From: Mycobacterium paraterrae
Lineage (GTDB): Bacteria; Actinomycetota; Actinomycetes; Mycobacteriales; Mycobacteriaceae
DNA length: 64,000 nucleotides
Reading direction: 5' to 3'
Assembly: GCF_022430545.2 (NCBI RefSeq)
Contig: NZ_CP092488.2
Span: 2,418,001 to 2,482,000, forward strand
Below are positions 50,280-58,662 of the stretch, piece after piece; position 1 is the stretch's first letter, and each line of letters opens with the position of its first letter. The notes below the pieces were generated by a model. That model was given only the letters and a program-made list of their open reading frames with translations. It was not told the origin of the DNA and did not search any database. A program made the position numbers and the translations under genes.

Positions 50280-52478
50280 CTACGGGTCGCGGGGCAGCCC
50301 GAGCAGCCGCTCCGCGATGATGTTGAGTTGCACTTCCGATGTGCCGCCGTAGATAGTCGTCGCGCGGCTTGCCAACAGGTATTCGGCCCATCTACCCGGC
50401 GGCTGTTCCGGGTCGCCGATCGCGCCGTCGGCCCCGAACGAGGACACCCCGAATTCGGCGTAACCCTGGCCGGTGCGCATCGACAGCAGTTTGGAGATTG
50501 CGGCTGACGGCATCGCGTCGCCACCGGCCAGCGTCAGCAGCGTCGAGCGCAGGTTGAGCACCTTGGCCGCGTGCCCCTCGGCGATCAGCTGCCCGGCCCG
50601 ATTCTGCGCGACCTGATCGAAGTGCCCGTCGCGGACGAACTCGACGAATTGATCGAGGCTGGCGAGAAAGGGCGCCTCGCTGCCGCCGATCGACACCCGT
50701 TCCGCCGTCAGCGTGTTGCGGCTGACTTCCCAGCCGCGGTCGACCTCGCCGAGCACCAATTCGTCGGGGACGAACACGTCGTCGATGAACACCGTATTGA
50801 ACATCGCCCCGCCCGTGAGTTCACGCAGCGGCTTGACCTCCACGCCTTCGCTTTTCATGTCCATTAGGAAGTAGGTAATGCCGTTGTGTTTGGGTGCCGA
50901 CGGGTTCGTCCTGGCCAGCAGCGCGCCCCACTTCGAGAACTGTGCCGCGGTGGTCCAGATCTTCTGCCCGGTGATGCGCCAGCCGCCGTCGACCTTGGTC
51001 GCCTTGGTGCTCAAGCCGGCCAGGTCGGATCCCGCGCCCGGCTCGGAAAACAGCTGGCACCAGATCATTTCGCCGCGGAATGTCGGCGGCAGGAAACGCT
51101 GCTTTTGCTCCTCGGTGCCGAACGCGACGATTGACGGCACGATCCAGGCGGCGATCCCGAGCGGTGGCCGTCTGACCCGTCCGCTGTTGAACTCCTGGGC
51201 GATGATGATCTGCTCGACGGGGTTGGCATCGCGTCCCCATGGTTTCGGCAGGTACGGCAGCACCCACCCGCCTTCCGCGATCGCGGTGTTGCGTTCTTCG
51301 CGTGGAATTTCTTTCAGCCCGGCCACTTCCGCGCGGATCTCGTCGCGCAGCTTCGCGGTGTCGGGGTCCAAGTCGATGTCCAGGGCGCGCATCCCGGTGC
51401 TGGTGGCGGTGTCGACCACCCGCTGCGGGTAGGCGGCCCTGCGTCCGAAGCCGGCGGCGATCACGAGCGCCCGGCGGTAGTAGACATTCGTGTCGTGCTC
51501 CCAGGTGAACCCGATGCCACCATGCACCTGGATACAGTCCTGGGTGCACCGCTGAGCCGCGGCCGGCGCCAGTGTCGCGGCCACCGCGGCGGCGAACACG
51601 GCATTGGAAACTTCGATGTCCCAACCGCTTTCGCGAGCCTCGTCGACCGCGCGGGCCGCGTCCCACACTGCGGCCGTCGCGCGCTCGGTGTCGGCGATCA
51701 TCTCGGCGCACTTGTGCTTGACGGCCTGGAATTGGCCGATCGGCCGCCCGAACTGCTCGCGAATCTTGGCGTAGTCCGAAGCGGTATCGGTCGCCCAGCG
51801 CGCCACGCCCACCGCCTCGGCCGACAGCAGCGTGGAGATCAGCGCGTGTGCGGTCGCCCCGGTCAGGTTTTTCAACGCGACGTCGTCGCGAACTTCGACG
51901 GCGTTGGCGCGCACGTGAGCAATGGGTCGGAGCGGGTCGACGCCGGCGACCGGCTCGATCTCAAGCTGGTCGGCGGGCAGCACTGCCCATCCTTCACCGC
52001 CGTCGAAGGCCACCGGCAATACGAGCAGCGAGGCCTGCGCGGCCGCCGGTACCGCGCGGACCTCGCCGCGGATCACCAAGGAACTGCCCTGCCGTGTCGC
52101 GGTCAGTCCGGAAGTCAGCGCGTACGCCGCAATCGCGGATCCGGACGCCAGCTCCGCCAGCACCGGCGCGTCGGGGTCGTGAGCCGAGATCAGCGCGCTG
52201 GCGATGGCCGATGGGACAAACGGGCCGGGAACGGCGCCGTAGCCGAACTCGGCGAGCACGACGGCCAGTTCGAGAATGCCAAACCCCTGTCCGCCAACGG
52301 ATTCGGCCAGGTGTAGCCCCTGCAACCCCTGGTCGGCCGCGGCCTGCCAGAACGGCGGCGGGTTCTCGACGGGTGTCTCGAGGGCGGCGTGCAGAACCTC
52401 CGACGGCGCCACCCGCGCCACCAGCGACCGCACGGAATCGGCCAGCTCTTGATGCTCAGGATTGATTGCGATCGGCAT
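50280..52478 (-). CDS. fadE6: Two-module acyl-CoA dehydrogenase FadE6
   Basis: A 732-aa protein made of two acyl-CoA dehydrogenase units in tandem, about residues 1-365 and 375-732. The first unit lacks part of the usual catalytic core; the second holds LFSEPGAGSDLAG, TGQKIWTT and the C-terminal TTIYGGTSEVQLNIIAERLL. Only the second unit appears fully active, so the protein probably works as an internal heterodimer. The ATG at 52478 has a GGAAGG site. Length matches Rv0271c. Confidence 0.9.
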   Translation of the reverse strand: MPIAINPEHQELADSVRSLVARVAPSEVLHAALETPVENPPPFWQAAADQGLQGLHLAESVGGQGFGILELAVVLAEFGYGAVPGPFVPSAIASALISAHDPDAPVLAELASGSAIAAYALTSGLTATRQGSSLVIRGEVRAVPAAAQASLLVLPVAFDGGEGWAVLPADQLEIEPVAGVDPLRPIAHVRANAVEVRDDVALKNLTGATAHALISTLLSAEAVGVARWATDTASDYAKIREQFGRPIGQFQAVKHKCAEMIADTERATAAVWDAARAVDEARESGWDIEVSNAVFAAAVAATLAPAAAQRCTQDCIQVHGGIGFTWEHDTNVYYRRALVIAAGFGRRAAYPQRVVDTATSTGMRALDIDLDPDTAKLRDEIRAEVAGLKEIPREERNTAIAEGGWVLPYLPKPWGRDANPVEQIIIAQEFNSGRVRRPPLGIAAWIVPSIVAFGTEEQKQRFLPPTFRGEMIWCQLFSEPGAGSDLAGLSTKATKVDGGWRITGQKIWTTAAQFSKWGALLARTNPSAPKHNGITYFLMDMKSEGVEVKPLRELTGGAMFNTVFIDDVFVPDELVLGEVDRGWEVSRNTLTAERVSIGGSEAPFLASLDQFVEFVRDGHFDQVAQNRAGQLIAEGHAAKVLNLRSTLLTLAGGDAMPSAAISKLLSMRTGQGYAEFGVSSFGADGAIGDPEQPPGRWAEYLLASRATTIYGGTSEVQLNIIAERLLGLPRDP

Positions 52479-52524
52479 TGGTCGCCTTCCTTGGAATTCC
52501 GGGTTCCGGTGAAACCCAAGCTAA

Positions 52525-52538
52525 CAACCGGTGGGTTG
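52525..52538. promoter_or_regulatory. CAACC-N4-GGTTG inverted repeat before fadE6
   Basis: The plus strand reads CAACCGGTGGGTTG, 47-60 bases upstream of the fadE6 start, a normal operator position. It is short, so chance is possible. Confidence 0.3.
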
Positions 52539-52552
52539 GTTCACCACATGGG

Positions 52553-52773
52553 CTAGCTGTTACCCGTCTCGGCAACCGGCGGCAATTGGCGAGGGCGTCG
52601 ACCAAATAGCGCCGCATGGTATCGACGGTGGACCGGGTGACGTGCGGCGTGAGCGCGACGTTGTTCGCACACCGAACGTCGAGCCAATCGACTTCCGGCG
52701 CAGGGAAATCGAGCACCTTCGGACCCGGAGTGAAGTGCGCCAGAACCGTCAGCGCCACCTTTTGGAAATCCAT
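52553..52773 (-). pseudogene. Deleted remnant of a D-2-hydroxyacid dehydrogenase
   Basis: The minus-strand translation begins like the N-terminus of a D-isomer-specific 2-hydroxyacid dehydrogenase (LTVLAHFTPGPKVLDF, then WLDVRC) and jumps after about 41 residues to what looks like its C-terminus (NNVALTPHVTRSTVDTMRR, then ALANCRRL). The NAD-binding domain between is missing. The end then shifts out of frame. It overlaps the 3' end of the hydrolase gene and was presumably a co-transcribed downstream gene. The assignment rests on remembered family patterns. Confidence 0.55.
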
Positions 52774-53882
52774 TTGGCAATGGTGTCAGCTTGTTCGCTG
52801 CGCGCCCCGGGCGTGGTGAAGTAGTGGTCGGTGTTGATCGAGTATTGGGACTTGTCCGTGCTGGCCAGCGCGTCGTGGATACGTTGGGCGTCGGAGGGGA
52901 AGACGCCGGTATCGGCCTCGGCGTTGATGACCAGGGCGGGGCAGGTGATCCGTGTCAGGTGTGGCTCGGCCCGGGTCTGCGCGGTACGCAGACTCCACAT
53001 CGCCAGCCAACTGCGCAGCGTGCACGCCGCGGCGATGCCGTGCGCCGATCGGTTGGCGTTGACCGGCAATCCGGCGTAGCACATGTTGGGCTGACGCTGC
53101 GTAGGCTCGATCGTCGGATCGACCATCCGAGGGTCGGCCCAGGTTCTCATCACGGTGAACGGGCGGTCGGAGAACCCTGCGGCCCGGACTCGCTTCAGCT
53201 CGGTCTCGACCCAGTCGGTGATCGCGTGGTTGCGCGCGATCTGTGCGGATCGGTAGCGCTTCAAGAAGTCCGGTGAAAACGGCGGCCCGTTGCGCTCGTC
53301 GAACAAATCGAGCTTGGGGTCGGTCGCGATCGGATCGCTCTCGTCGGTCACCGAGGCATCCATCCAGGCCGTCAGCACGTCGGGCCGGCCCGGGTGCGCA
53401 GCGCTGGCGACGTAGCCGTCAGCGGGCAGCAGATCGGTCAGGCCGGCCGCGGGCCGCATGCCGGGCACCGGTGTCACGTGCGGGTCGGTCGCCTGCGCCT
53501 GGTACGCGGCCATCAGCGATCCTCCGCCCGAATTACCCAGCAGCACGATGGTTTCCACTGCTTGGGTGTCACGCAGCCAGCGCACCCCGACGCCGATGTC
53601 GACGAGGGCGTGGTCCAGCAGAAAGCTGCTCTCGAATCCGCGGAACCGGGTGTTCCACCCAAGGAATCCGATGCCGCGAGTCGCGAGGTAGTCGGCGAGG
53701 TAGTGCTCGGAGAAGTCGATCTGATAGTGGGTCGCGATCACCGCGACCTTCGGCTTGCGCCCGACGCCGCGGTAATACAGCCCCTGGCACGGATGGCCGC
53801 CGGCGCCGGCGCGCCTGCCGGTCGGCGAGGGGAGGCCGATGAATTCGCGGACGACTCCGGGGGTGCCGGTGGAACGAGTCAC
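52749..53882 (-). CDS. Alpha/beta hydrolase (Rv0272c-like)
   Basis: A 377-aa alpha/beta hydrolase without a signal peptide. The nucleophile elbow is GNSGGGS with Ser118; an Asp in NAEADTGVFP and His in NTDHYF complete a likely triad. Substrate unknown; esterase activity on a CoA or lactone substrate would fit between a TetR gene and FadE6. It starts with GTG one base after the TetR stop (operon). Length as in Rv0272c. Confidence 0.85.
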   Translation of the reverse strand: MTRSTGTPGVVREFIGLPSPTGRRAGAGGHPCQGLYYRGVGRKPKVAVIATHYQIDFSEHYLADYLATRGIGFLGWNTRFRGFESSFLLDHALVDIGVGVRWLRDTQAVETIVLLGNSGGGSLMAAYQAQATDPHVTPVPGMRPAAGLTDLLPADGYVASAAHPGRPDVLTAWMDASVTDESDPIATDPKLDLFDERNGPPFSPDFLKRYRSAQIARNHAITDWVETELKRVRAAGFSDRPFTVMRTWADPRMVDPTIEPTQRQPNMCYAGLPVNANRSAHGIAAACTLRSWLAMWSLRTAQTRAEPHLTRITCPALVINAEADTGVFPSDAQRIHDALASTDKSQYSINTDHYFTTPGARSEQADTIAKWISKRWR

Positions 53883-53883
53883 C

Positions 53884-54525
53884 TCAGCGGTCCTCCTTGT
53901 AGTAGATGGTGCGGTAGAAGATGTTGGCCAGGGTGGCGATGCACGCGTCGTCGTCGGGCGGGTCGCCGGAGCCCGAATCGGTCAGCTGCAGATAGCAGAA
54001 TTGGTTCAGCATTGCGACGATCGCGACGGCGACCAGTTGCGGGTCGTCGCCGGCGCAGTATCCTTCGGCTTGTGCGCGCCGCACCGTCTCGGTGATGAAA
54101 TCGATTGGGATGGCGCAAAGTTCGGCCCAGTACCGGGCGAAGTCTTCGTTGACGATGGCCAGCTGTGAGACGCTGATCATCTCTGCCAGCCTGTGCTTGT
54201 AGGTGTGCCAGTGCGCTGCCGCGAATTGGCAGGCCCGTTGCCGCGTCGAAAGTCCATGCTGCGTAACCGGTTTAGACCGCTCGCCGACCTCGTCGCGGAA
54301 CCTCAGTGCCCATTCGCGCACCATGGCTTCTTTGGAGTCGTAGTAGTTGTAGAACGACGCCGTCGACCGGCCGGCTTCGCCGGCGATGTCGGCGACGGTG
54401 GTGGCCAGAATGCCCTTGCGGGCGATCACTGTTCGGGCGGCCGCGTCGATGGCGGCTCGGGTCTGTCGGCCACGATTCGTCGGAAGCGGCACACGACGGG
54501 TCGATGAATCGGACACGGTAGACAC
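53884..54525 (-). CDS. TetR-family regulator (Rv0273c-like)
   Basis: A 213-aa TetR regulator; the helix-turn-helix is in ILATTVADIAGEAGRSTASFYNYYDSKE. GTG 54525 has a GAAGGAGG site 8 bases upstream and gives the normal TetR length; a longer frame upstream is not conserved in composition. First gene of an operon with the Rv0272c-like hydrolase, and probably a local repressor of it and fadE6. A strong palindrome lies about 80 bases upstream. Confidence 0.85.
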   Translation of the reverse strand: MSTVSDSSTRRVPLPTNRGRQTRAAIDAAARTVIARKGILATTVADIAGEAGRSTASFYNYYDSKEAMVREWALRFRDEVGERSKPVTQHGLSTRQRACQFAAAHWHTYKHRLAEMISVSQLAIVNEDFARYWAELCAIPIDFITETVRRAQAEGYCAGDDPQLVAVAIVAMLNQFCYLQLTDSGSGDPPDDDACIATLANIFYRTIYYKEDR

Positions 54526-54594
54526 CGACTGGCCTCCTTCGTCGTGACCGCGGACGCCATCGACCCGGGAACGGCGCTTTTGTGGAATAGACCT

Positions 54595-54618
54595 GAATCT
54601 GATGTTAGGTTCAGATTC
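54595..54618. promoter_or_regulatory. Perfect 8-8-8 inverted repeat, candidate TetR operator
   Basis: GAATCTGA (54595-54602) and TCAGATTC (54611-54618) are separated by 8 bases. The repeat lies between the TetR start and a divergent gene remnant, so it probably once controlled both. Confidence 0.55.
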
Positions 54619-54655
54619 TGATCTCCGCCGCGAAATGGGAGTCTGGGGATGATCA

Positions 54656-54871
54656 AATCGCACAACCGCAACCCCGGTCCTCAACCACGACGAAAGCGAG
54701 CGACAGGTCGCGGCCACGTTGCATCCCGGCGTTTATGTGCGTCCGTTCTACTTCCAGGACCCCGATGGCATCACACTCGAGTTCGCCCGCTGGGTGAAGG
54801 CATTCACCGCTAACGACGCCCGAGCCGTGCCCAAGACATCGGCTGATCGGCGTATCCCAGCAACCCGTTAG
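54656..54871 (+). pseudogene. C-terminal remnant of a VOC/glyoxalase-family gene (Rv0274-like)
   Basis: An open stretch with no start codon ends in TAG at 54869. It contains HPGVYVRPFYFQDPDGITLE, the typical last metal-binding strand of vicinal-oxygen-chelate proteins (Glu as metal ligand). Only about 70 codons remain and an in-frame TGA (54650-54652) precedes them. In M. tuberculosis a VOC gene, Rv0274, is divergent from Rv0273c at the same spot, so this looks like a truncated copy. Confidence 0.6.
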
Positions 54872-54873
54872 CG

Positions 54874-55515
54874 TCAGTCGCGGTACAGGCGCGGGTCGGC
54901 CAGCTCGTCGAGCAACGACGCCAGCTGGTCGACCAGTTGCTCCGGGTCGAGTCGCACGTCGCCGGCCAGCCAGGCGCTGATGGTCTGTCCCACCCCGCCG
55001 ACTACGAAATGGGCGGCGGCCTTGATCCGGTCGTTCTCGGGTACCCGAAGCGCATTCTCGACGTAGCGGCCGGACAACATGGCGAACAGCGCGCTGGACT
55101 CGACCCGCTTGCGGACTAGCACGACGTTGGCCAGCTGCGCGCTGAACAGCAGCCGGCCGACTCTGGGGTCCTCGTTGATGGCCCGGACGATGTTGGCCAT
55201 ACCGGCCCGGGTTTGTTCGCTTGGCGGCGCGGCCGCCACCGCGGCCTCGGTGGTGGCGGCGAGGTCGGCGATCACCCAGTCGAACACGGCCGCGACCAGT
55301 TCGTCCTTATCGGCGAAGCTCTCGTAGAAGTAGCGGGCCGCCACCCCGGCCCGCCGGCAGATGGCGCGCACAGTCAACTCCGCCGGTTCGTCGGCACCGA
55401 GTAGGTCCAGGCCCGCGTCCAGCAGGTTCGCGCGGCGGGCCGCCAACCGCTCGGCGGCATCGACGCCGCGATAGGGTCGCGCGCGCGCCGGGGGGACCGT
55501 GGACACGAATGCCAT
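54874..55515 (-). CDS. TetR-family regulator (Rv0275c-like)
   Basis: A 213-aa TetR regulator with the helix-turn-helix in AELTVRAICRRAGVAARYFYE. Arg-rich N-terminus. It diverges from the oxygenase gene by 71 bases; a promoter and a palindrome in that gap suggest it represses the oxygenase and itself. ATG 55515. Confidence 0.87.
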   Translation of the reverse strand: MAFVSTVPPARARPYRGVDAAERLAARRANLLDAGLDLLGADEPAELTVRAICRRAGVAARYFYESFADKDELVAAVFDWVIADLAATTEAAVAAAPPSEQTRAGMANIVRAINEDPRVGRLLFSAQLANVVLVRKRVESSALFAMLSGRYVENALRVPENDRIKAAAHFVVGGVGQTISAWLAGDVRLDPEQLVDQLASLLDELADPRLYRD

Positions 55516-55516
55516 C

Positions 55517-55564
55517 TTGACACCCGTCCACGTGGCACTGCAATATCAGGAAACACGCGTTTCC
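55517..55564 (+). promoter_or_regulatory. Promoter and operator of the oxygenase gene
   Basis: TTGACA (55517-55522) and CAATAT (55541-55546) with an 18-base spacer form a near-consensus housekeeping promoter. GGAAAC-ACGC-GTTTCC (55549-55564) covers the expected transcription start, an ideal repressor site for the divergent TetR. Confidence 0.6.
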
Positions 55565-55586
55565 ACATTTAGCGGACAGGTGGGCG

Positions 55587-56474
55587 ATGACGGTCAGCGA
55601 ACCCATACGGCACGTCGAGCGCCCGGTCAGCGCGCCGCCCATCAGTCGGCCCCGGCGCACCCCTCGACTCGACGACACCTTGATGGGGATGGCGTTGCTG
55701 CTGGGTCCGGCAAACGTGATCATGCAGCTGGCCCGGCCAGGCGTCGGCTATGGGGTGATGGAGAGCCGAGTGGAGAGCGGCCGCATCGATCTGCACCCGA
55801 TCAAGCGGGCGCGCACCACGTTCACCTACCTGGCGGTGGCGATGGCGGGCAGCGACACCCAGAGGGCGGCGTTTCGGCGGGCGGTCAATCGCGCTCACGC
55901 CCAGGTGTATTCGACTCCGGACAGCCCGGTCCAGTACAACGCGTTCGACGTCGATCTGCAGCTGTGGGTGGCGGCCTGCCTCTACAAGGGCGGGGTGGAC
56001 TTCTACCGCACGTTCATCGGTGAAATGGACGACGCCGACGCCGACCGCCACTACCAAGAGGCAGTCGTGCTCGGCTCGACACTGCAGGTGCCGCCGGAGA
56101 GATGGCCGGCCGACCGGGCCGCGTTCGACCGCTACTGGAACGACCAGCTCGACAAGGTTCACATCGATGACGCCGTCCGTGAGTACCTGTATCCGATTGC
56201 GGTGGGCCGCATTCAGAAGCTGCGCCTACCCGATGTCATACGCCGGCAGCCCGAGAAGCTCGGTCTGCTGCTGACCACCGGCTTTTTGCCGCAGCGCTTC
56301 CGCGACGAGATGCAGTTCGCCTGGGACGCCCGGACGCAACGCCGGTTCGACCGGGTGATCGGCGCCCTGCGCACACTGAACAATGCCCTGCCGCAACCTG
56401 TCCGGCGCTTTCCCTTCAACCTCTTGCTGTGGGATCTGGATCGCCGGATCAAAGCCGGCCGTCCCTTGATCTAG
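55587..56474 (+). CDS. DUF2236/MpaB-family oxygenase (Rv0276-like)
   Basis: A 295-aa alpha-helical protein of the DUF2236 (rubber-oxygenase/MpaB-like) family, proposed haem-dependent oxygenases. Conserved segments include GPANVIMQLARPGVGYGV, the VNRAHAQVYS histidine and FDVDLQLWVAACLY. Substrate unknown. No membrane span. Divergent from a TetR gene across a near-consensus promoter. ATG 55587, slightly shorter than Rv0276. Confidence 0.83.
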   Translation: MTVSEPIRHVERPVSAPPISRPRRTPRLDDTLMGMALLLGPANVIMQLARPGVGYGVMESRVESGRIDLHPIKRARTTFTYLAVAMAGSDTQRAAFRRAVNRAHAQVYSTPDSPVQYNAFDVDLQLWVAACLYKGGVDFYRTFIGEMDDADADRHYQEAVVLGSTLQVPPERWPADRAAFDRYWNDQLDKVHIDDAVREYLYPIAVGRIQKLRLPDVIRRQPEKLGLLLTTGFLPQRFRDEMQFAWDARTQRRFDRVIGALRTLNNALPQPVRRFPFNLLLWDLDRRIKAGRPLI

Positions 56475-56722
56475 TTCCTCGGCGGCTGCCGATATCCCGC
56501 AGAGGAGTAATGCGGGCGATAGCGGGTACTTACCGCCAACGAGCGGTCTCCGAACTCCGCCGCTGCGGGTGTTGCGTGCGACCGCGTGGCTGCACGGCGT
56601 AGGAGACCCGCCGCACGCGCCAAGAAGCGGCGGGCGAAGCGAGCCACTTAGAGCGCTTGCCCTTCGGCAACACCTTTGGAGTTGTTTCGGCAATGCGGCC
56701 GGTCTGAGCAGAAAGGGAATTC
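56475..56722. other. 248-base intergenic region, no gene recognised
   Basis: GC-rich, without a convincing frame or strong hairpin. It should carry the promoter and leader of the pyruvate-oxidase-like gene; CTGAGCAGAAAGGGAATTC just before the ATG supplies an AAAGGGA ribosome site. No SigF or other recognisable promoter could be seen. Confidence 0.5.
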
Positions 56723-58516
56723 ATGTCGAAGCAGGATGTCGCCGACTACCTACTCGAGCGGCTGCGAGCGTGGGATGTCGAGCACGTCTTCGGCTATCCC
56801 GGTGACGGCATCAACGGCATTCTGGGAGCCTTCGGGCGGGCCGACAACCAGCCGAAGTTCATTCAGTCGCGGCACGAGGAGATGAGCGCCTTCGAGGCGG
56901 TGGGCTACGCGAAATTCTCCGGCCGGGTGGGGGTCTGTATGGCCACGTCGGGGCCTGGCGCGATCCACCTGCTCAACGGTCTCTACGACGCCAAACTTGA
57001 CCATGTGCCGGTGGTGGCCATCGTCGGGCAGACCAACCGCAGCGCGATGGGCGGGTCCTACCAGCAAGAGGTCGACTTGCTGAGCCTGTTCAAGGACGTC
57101 GCCAGCGACTACGTCCAGATGGTCACCGTCCCGGAGCAGTTGCCGAATGTCCTCGACCGCGCGATCCGGGTGGCGCTGACGCAACGGGTGCCGACGGCGC
57201 TGATCATCCCGGCCGATGTGCAGGAGTTGCCCTACTCGCCGCCCACGCACGCCTTCAAAATGGTGCCGTCCAGCCTCGGCATCGAATGGCCGGCGATCGC
57301 CCCCGACGACGACGCCGTCGCCCGCGCCGCCGCCCTACTCAACGATGGCAAGAAGGTCGCCATGCTGGTCGGCACCGGGGCCCGCGCGGCACGCGAGGAA
57401 CTGGCCACCGTCGCCGATCTGCTTGGCGCTGGTGCGGCGAAGGCGCTGCTGGGCAAGGACGTGTTGTCCGACGAGCTGCCCTGGGTGACCGGATCCATCG
57501 GCCTGCTCGGCACTCGCCCCAGCTACGAGATGATGCGCGACTGCGACACGCTGCTGACCGTGGGATCCAGCTTCCCGTACAGCCAGTTCCTGCCCGATTT
57601 CGGCCAGTGCCGGTCGGTGCAGATCGACGTCGACGGCCGTTTCATCGGCATGCGCTATCCCTACGAGATCAACCTCGTCGCCGACGCGAAATCCGCGTTG
57701 CGCGCTCTCATCCCGCTGCTTCGGCGCAAGGAAGACAGGTCGTGGCGTGAGGCCATCGAAAAAAACGTGGCGCGGTGGTGGGAAACGATGGACAAGGAGG
57801 CGATGGTCGGCACCGAGCAGATCAATCCGTTGCGACTGTTTTCCGAGTTGTCGCCGCAACTGCCCGAAAACGCCATCGTGACAGCGGATTCCGGCTCGGC
57901 GGCGAACTGGTATGCGCGTAATCTTCGCTTCCGGGATGGGATTAGCGGTTCGCTGTCCGGGACCCTGGCCACGATGGGACCGGCGGTCCCCTACGGGATC
58001 GGAGCCAAGTTCGCGGTGCCTGAGCGCCCGGTCATCGCGTTCAGCGGGGACGGGGCCATGCAGATGAACGGCATGGCCGAATTGATCACGATCAAACGGT
58101 ACTGGCAGGAATGGGCCGATCCTCGGCTGATCGTGGCCATTCTGCACAACAACGACCTCAACCAGGTGACCTGGGAGATGCGGGCGATGGCCGGATCGCC
58201 GAAGTTCGCCGAGTCGCAGACCCTGCCCGACGTCGACTACGCGGCATTCGCGGCCGGTCTCGGGCTCAACGCCCGGTCTGTCAAGGATCCCGAGGAGCTC
58301 GCGGACGTATGGCGCGATGCGTTGTCGGCTGACCGGCCCACCGTGCTGGATGTCTACACCGACCCCGACATGCCGCCCATCCCGCCGCATGCCACCTGGG
58401 AGCAATTCAAGGCGGCAACCACCGCCGTGCTGGCCGGCGACGAGGATCGGGTCGGGTTCGTCAAAACCGGGCTGAAGACCAAGGCGCAGGAGTTTCTTCC
58501 GCACAAAAAGAGCTGA
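56723..58516 (+). CDS. ThDP-dependent pyruvate-oxidase-like enzyme
   Basis: A 597-aa thiamine-diphosphate enzyme. Catalytic Glu52 lies in SRHEEMSAF, the FAD/nucleotide-like middle domain is present, and the Mg-ThDP motif is GDGAMQMNGMAE followed by HNNDLN. It most resembles PoxB/SpxB-type enzymes annotated as thiamine-pyrophosphate-requiring proteins, which decarboxylate pyruvate or another 2-keto acid. The C-terminus ends FLPHKKS; no amphipathic quinone-activation helix is obvious. Stands alone between Rv0276- and Rv0281-like genes. Confidence 0.82.
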   Translation: MSKQDVADYLLERLRAWDVEHVFGYPGDGINGILGAFGRADNQPKFIQSRHEEMSAFEAVGYAKFSGRVGVCMATSGPGAIHLLNGLYDAKLDHVPVVAIVGQTNRSAMGGSYQQEVDLLSLFKDVASDYVQMVTVPEQLPNVLDRAIRVALTQRVPTALIIPADVQELPYSPPTHAFKMVPSSLGIEWPAIAPDDDAVARAAALLNDGKKVAMLVGTGARAAREELATVADLLGAGAAKALLGKDVLSDELPWVTGSIGLLGTRPSYEMMRDCDTLLTVGSSFPYSQFLPDFGQCRSVQIDVDGRFIGMRYPYEINLVADAKSALRALIPLLRRKEDRSWREAIEKNVARWWETMDKEAMVGTEQINPLRLFSELSPQLPENAIVTADSGSAANWYARNLRFRDGISGSLSGTLATMGPAVPYGIGAKFAVPERPVIAFSGDGAMQMNGMAELITIKRYWQEWADPRLIVAILHNNDLNQVTWEMRAMAGSPKFAESQTLPDVDYAAFAAGLGLNARSVKDPEELADVWRDALSADRPTVLDVYTDPDMPPIPPHATWEQFKAATTAVLAGDEDRVGFVKTGLKTKAQEFLPHKKS

Positions 58517-58579
58517 GCGCGGCGGTCAGCGTCTGACTCGAGAACCGAATACCCCCTACCCGATCGGGGTCTTGTATCT

Positions 58580-58594
58580 ACGACGCACCGTCGT
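58580..58594. promoter_or_regulatory. ACGACG-N3-CGTCGT palindrome upstream of the methyltransferase
   Basis: A perfect 6-3-6 inverted repeat 69 bases before the chosen GTG start. Candidate operator; CG-rich palindromes are common in this genome, so weak evidence. Confidence 0.25.
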
Positions 58595-58662
58595 ATTGAA
58601 TGCCGTCGTGGCTGGATCGGGCGATATCTGGGTTCCCTTGCGCGAGCGTAGGGTCGGTTGCC

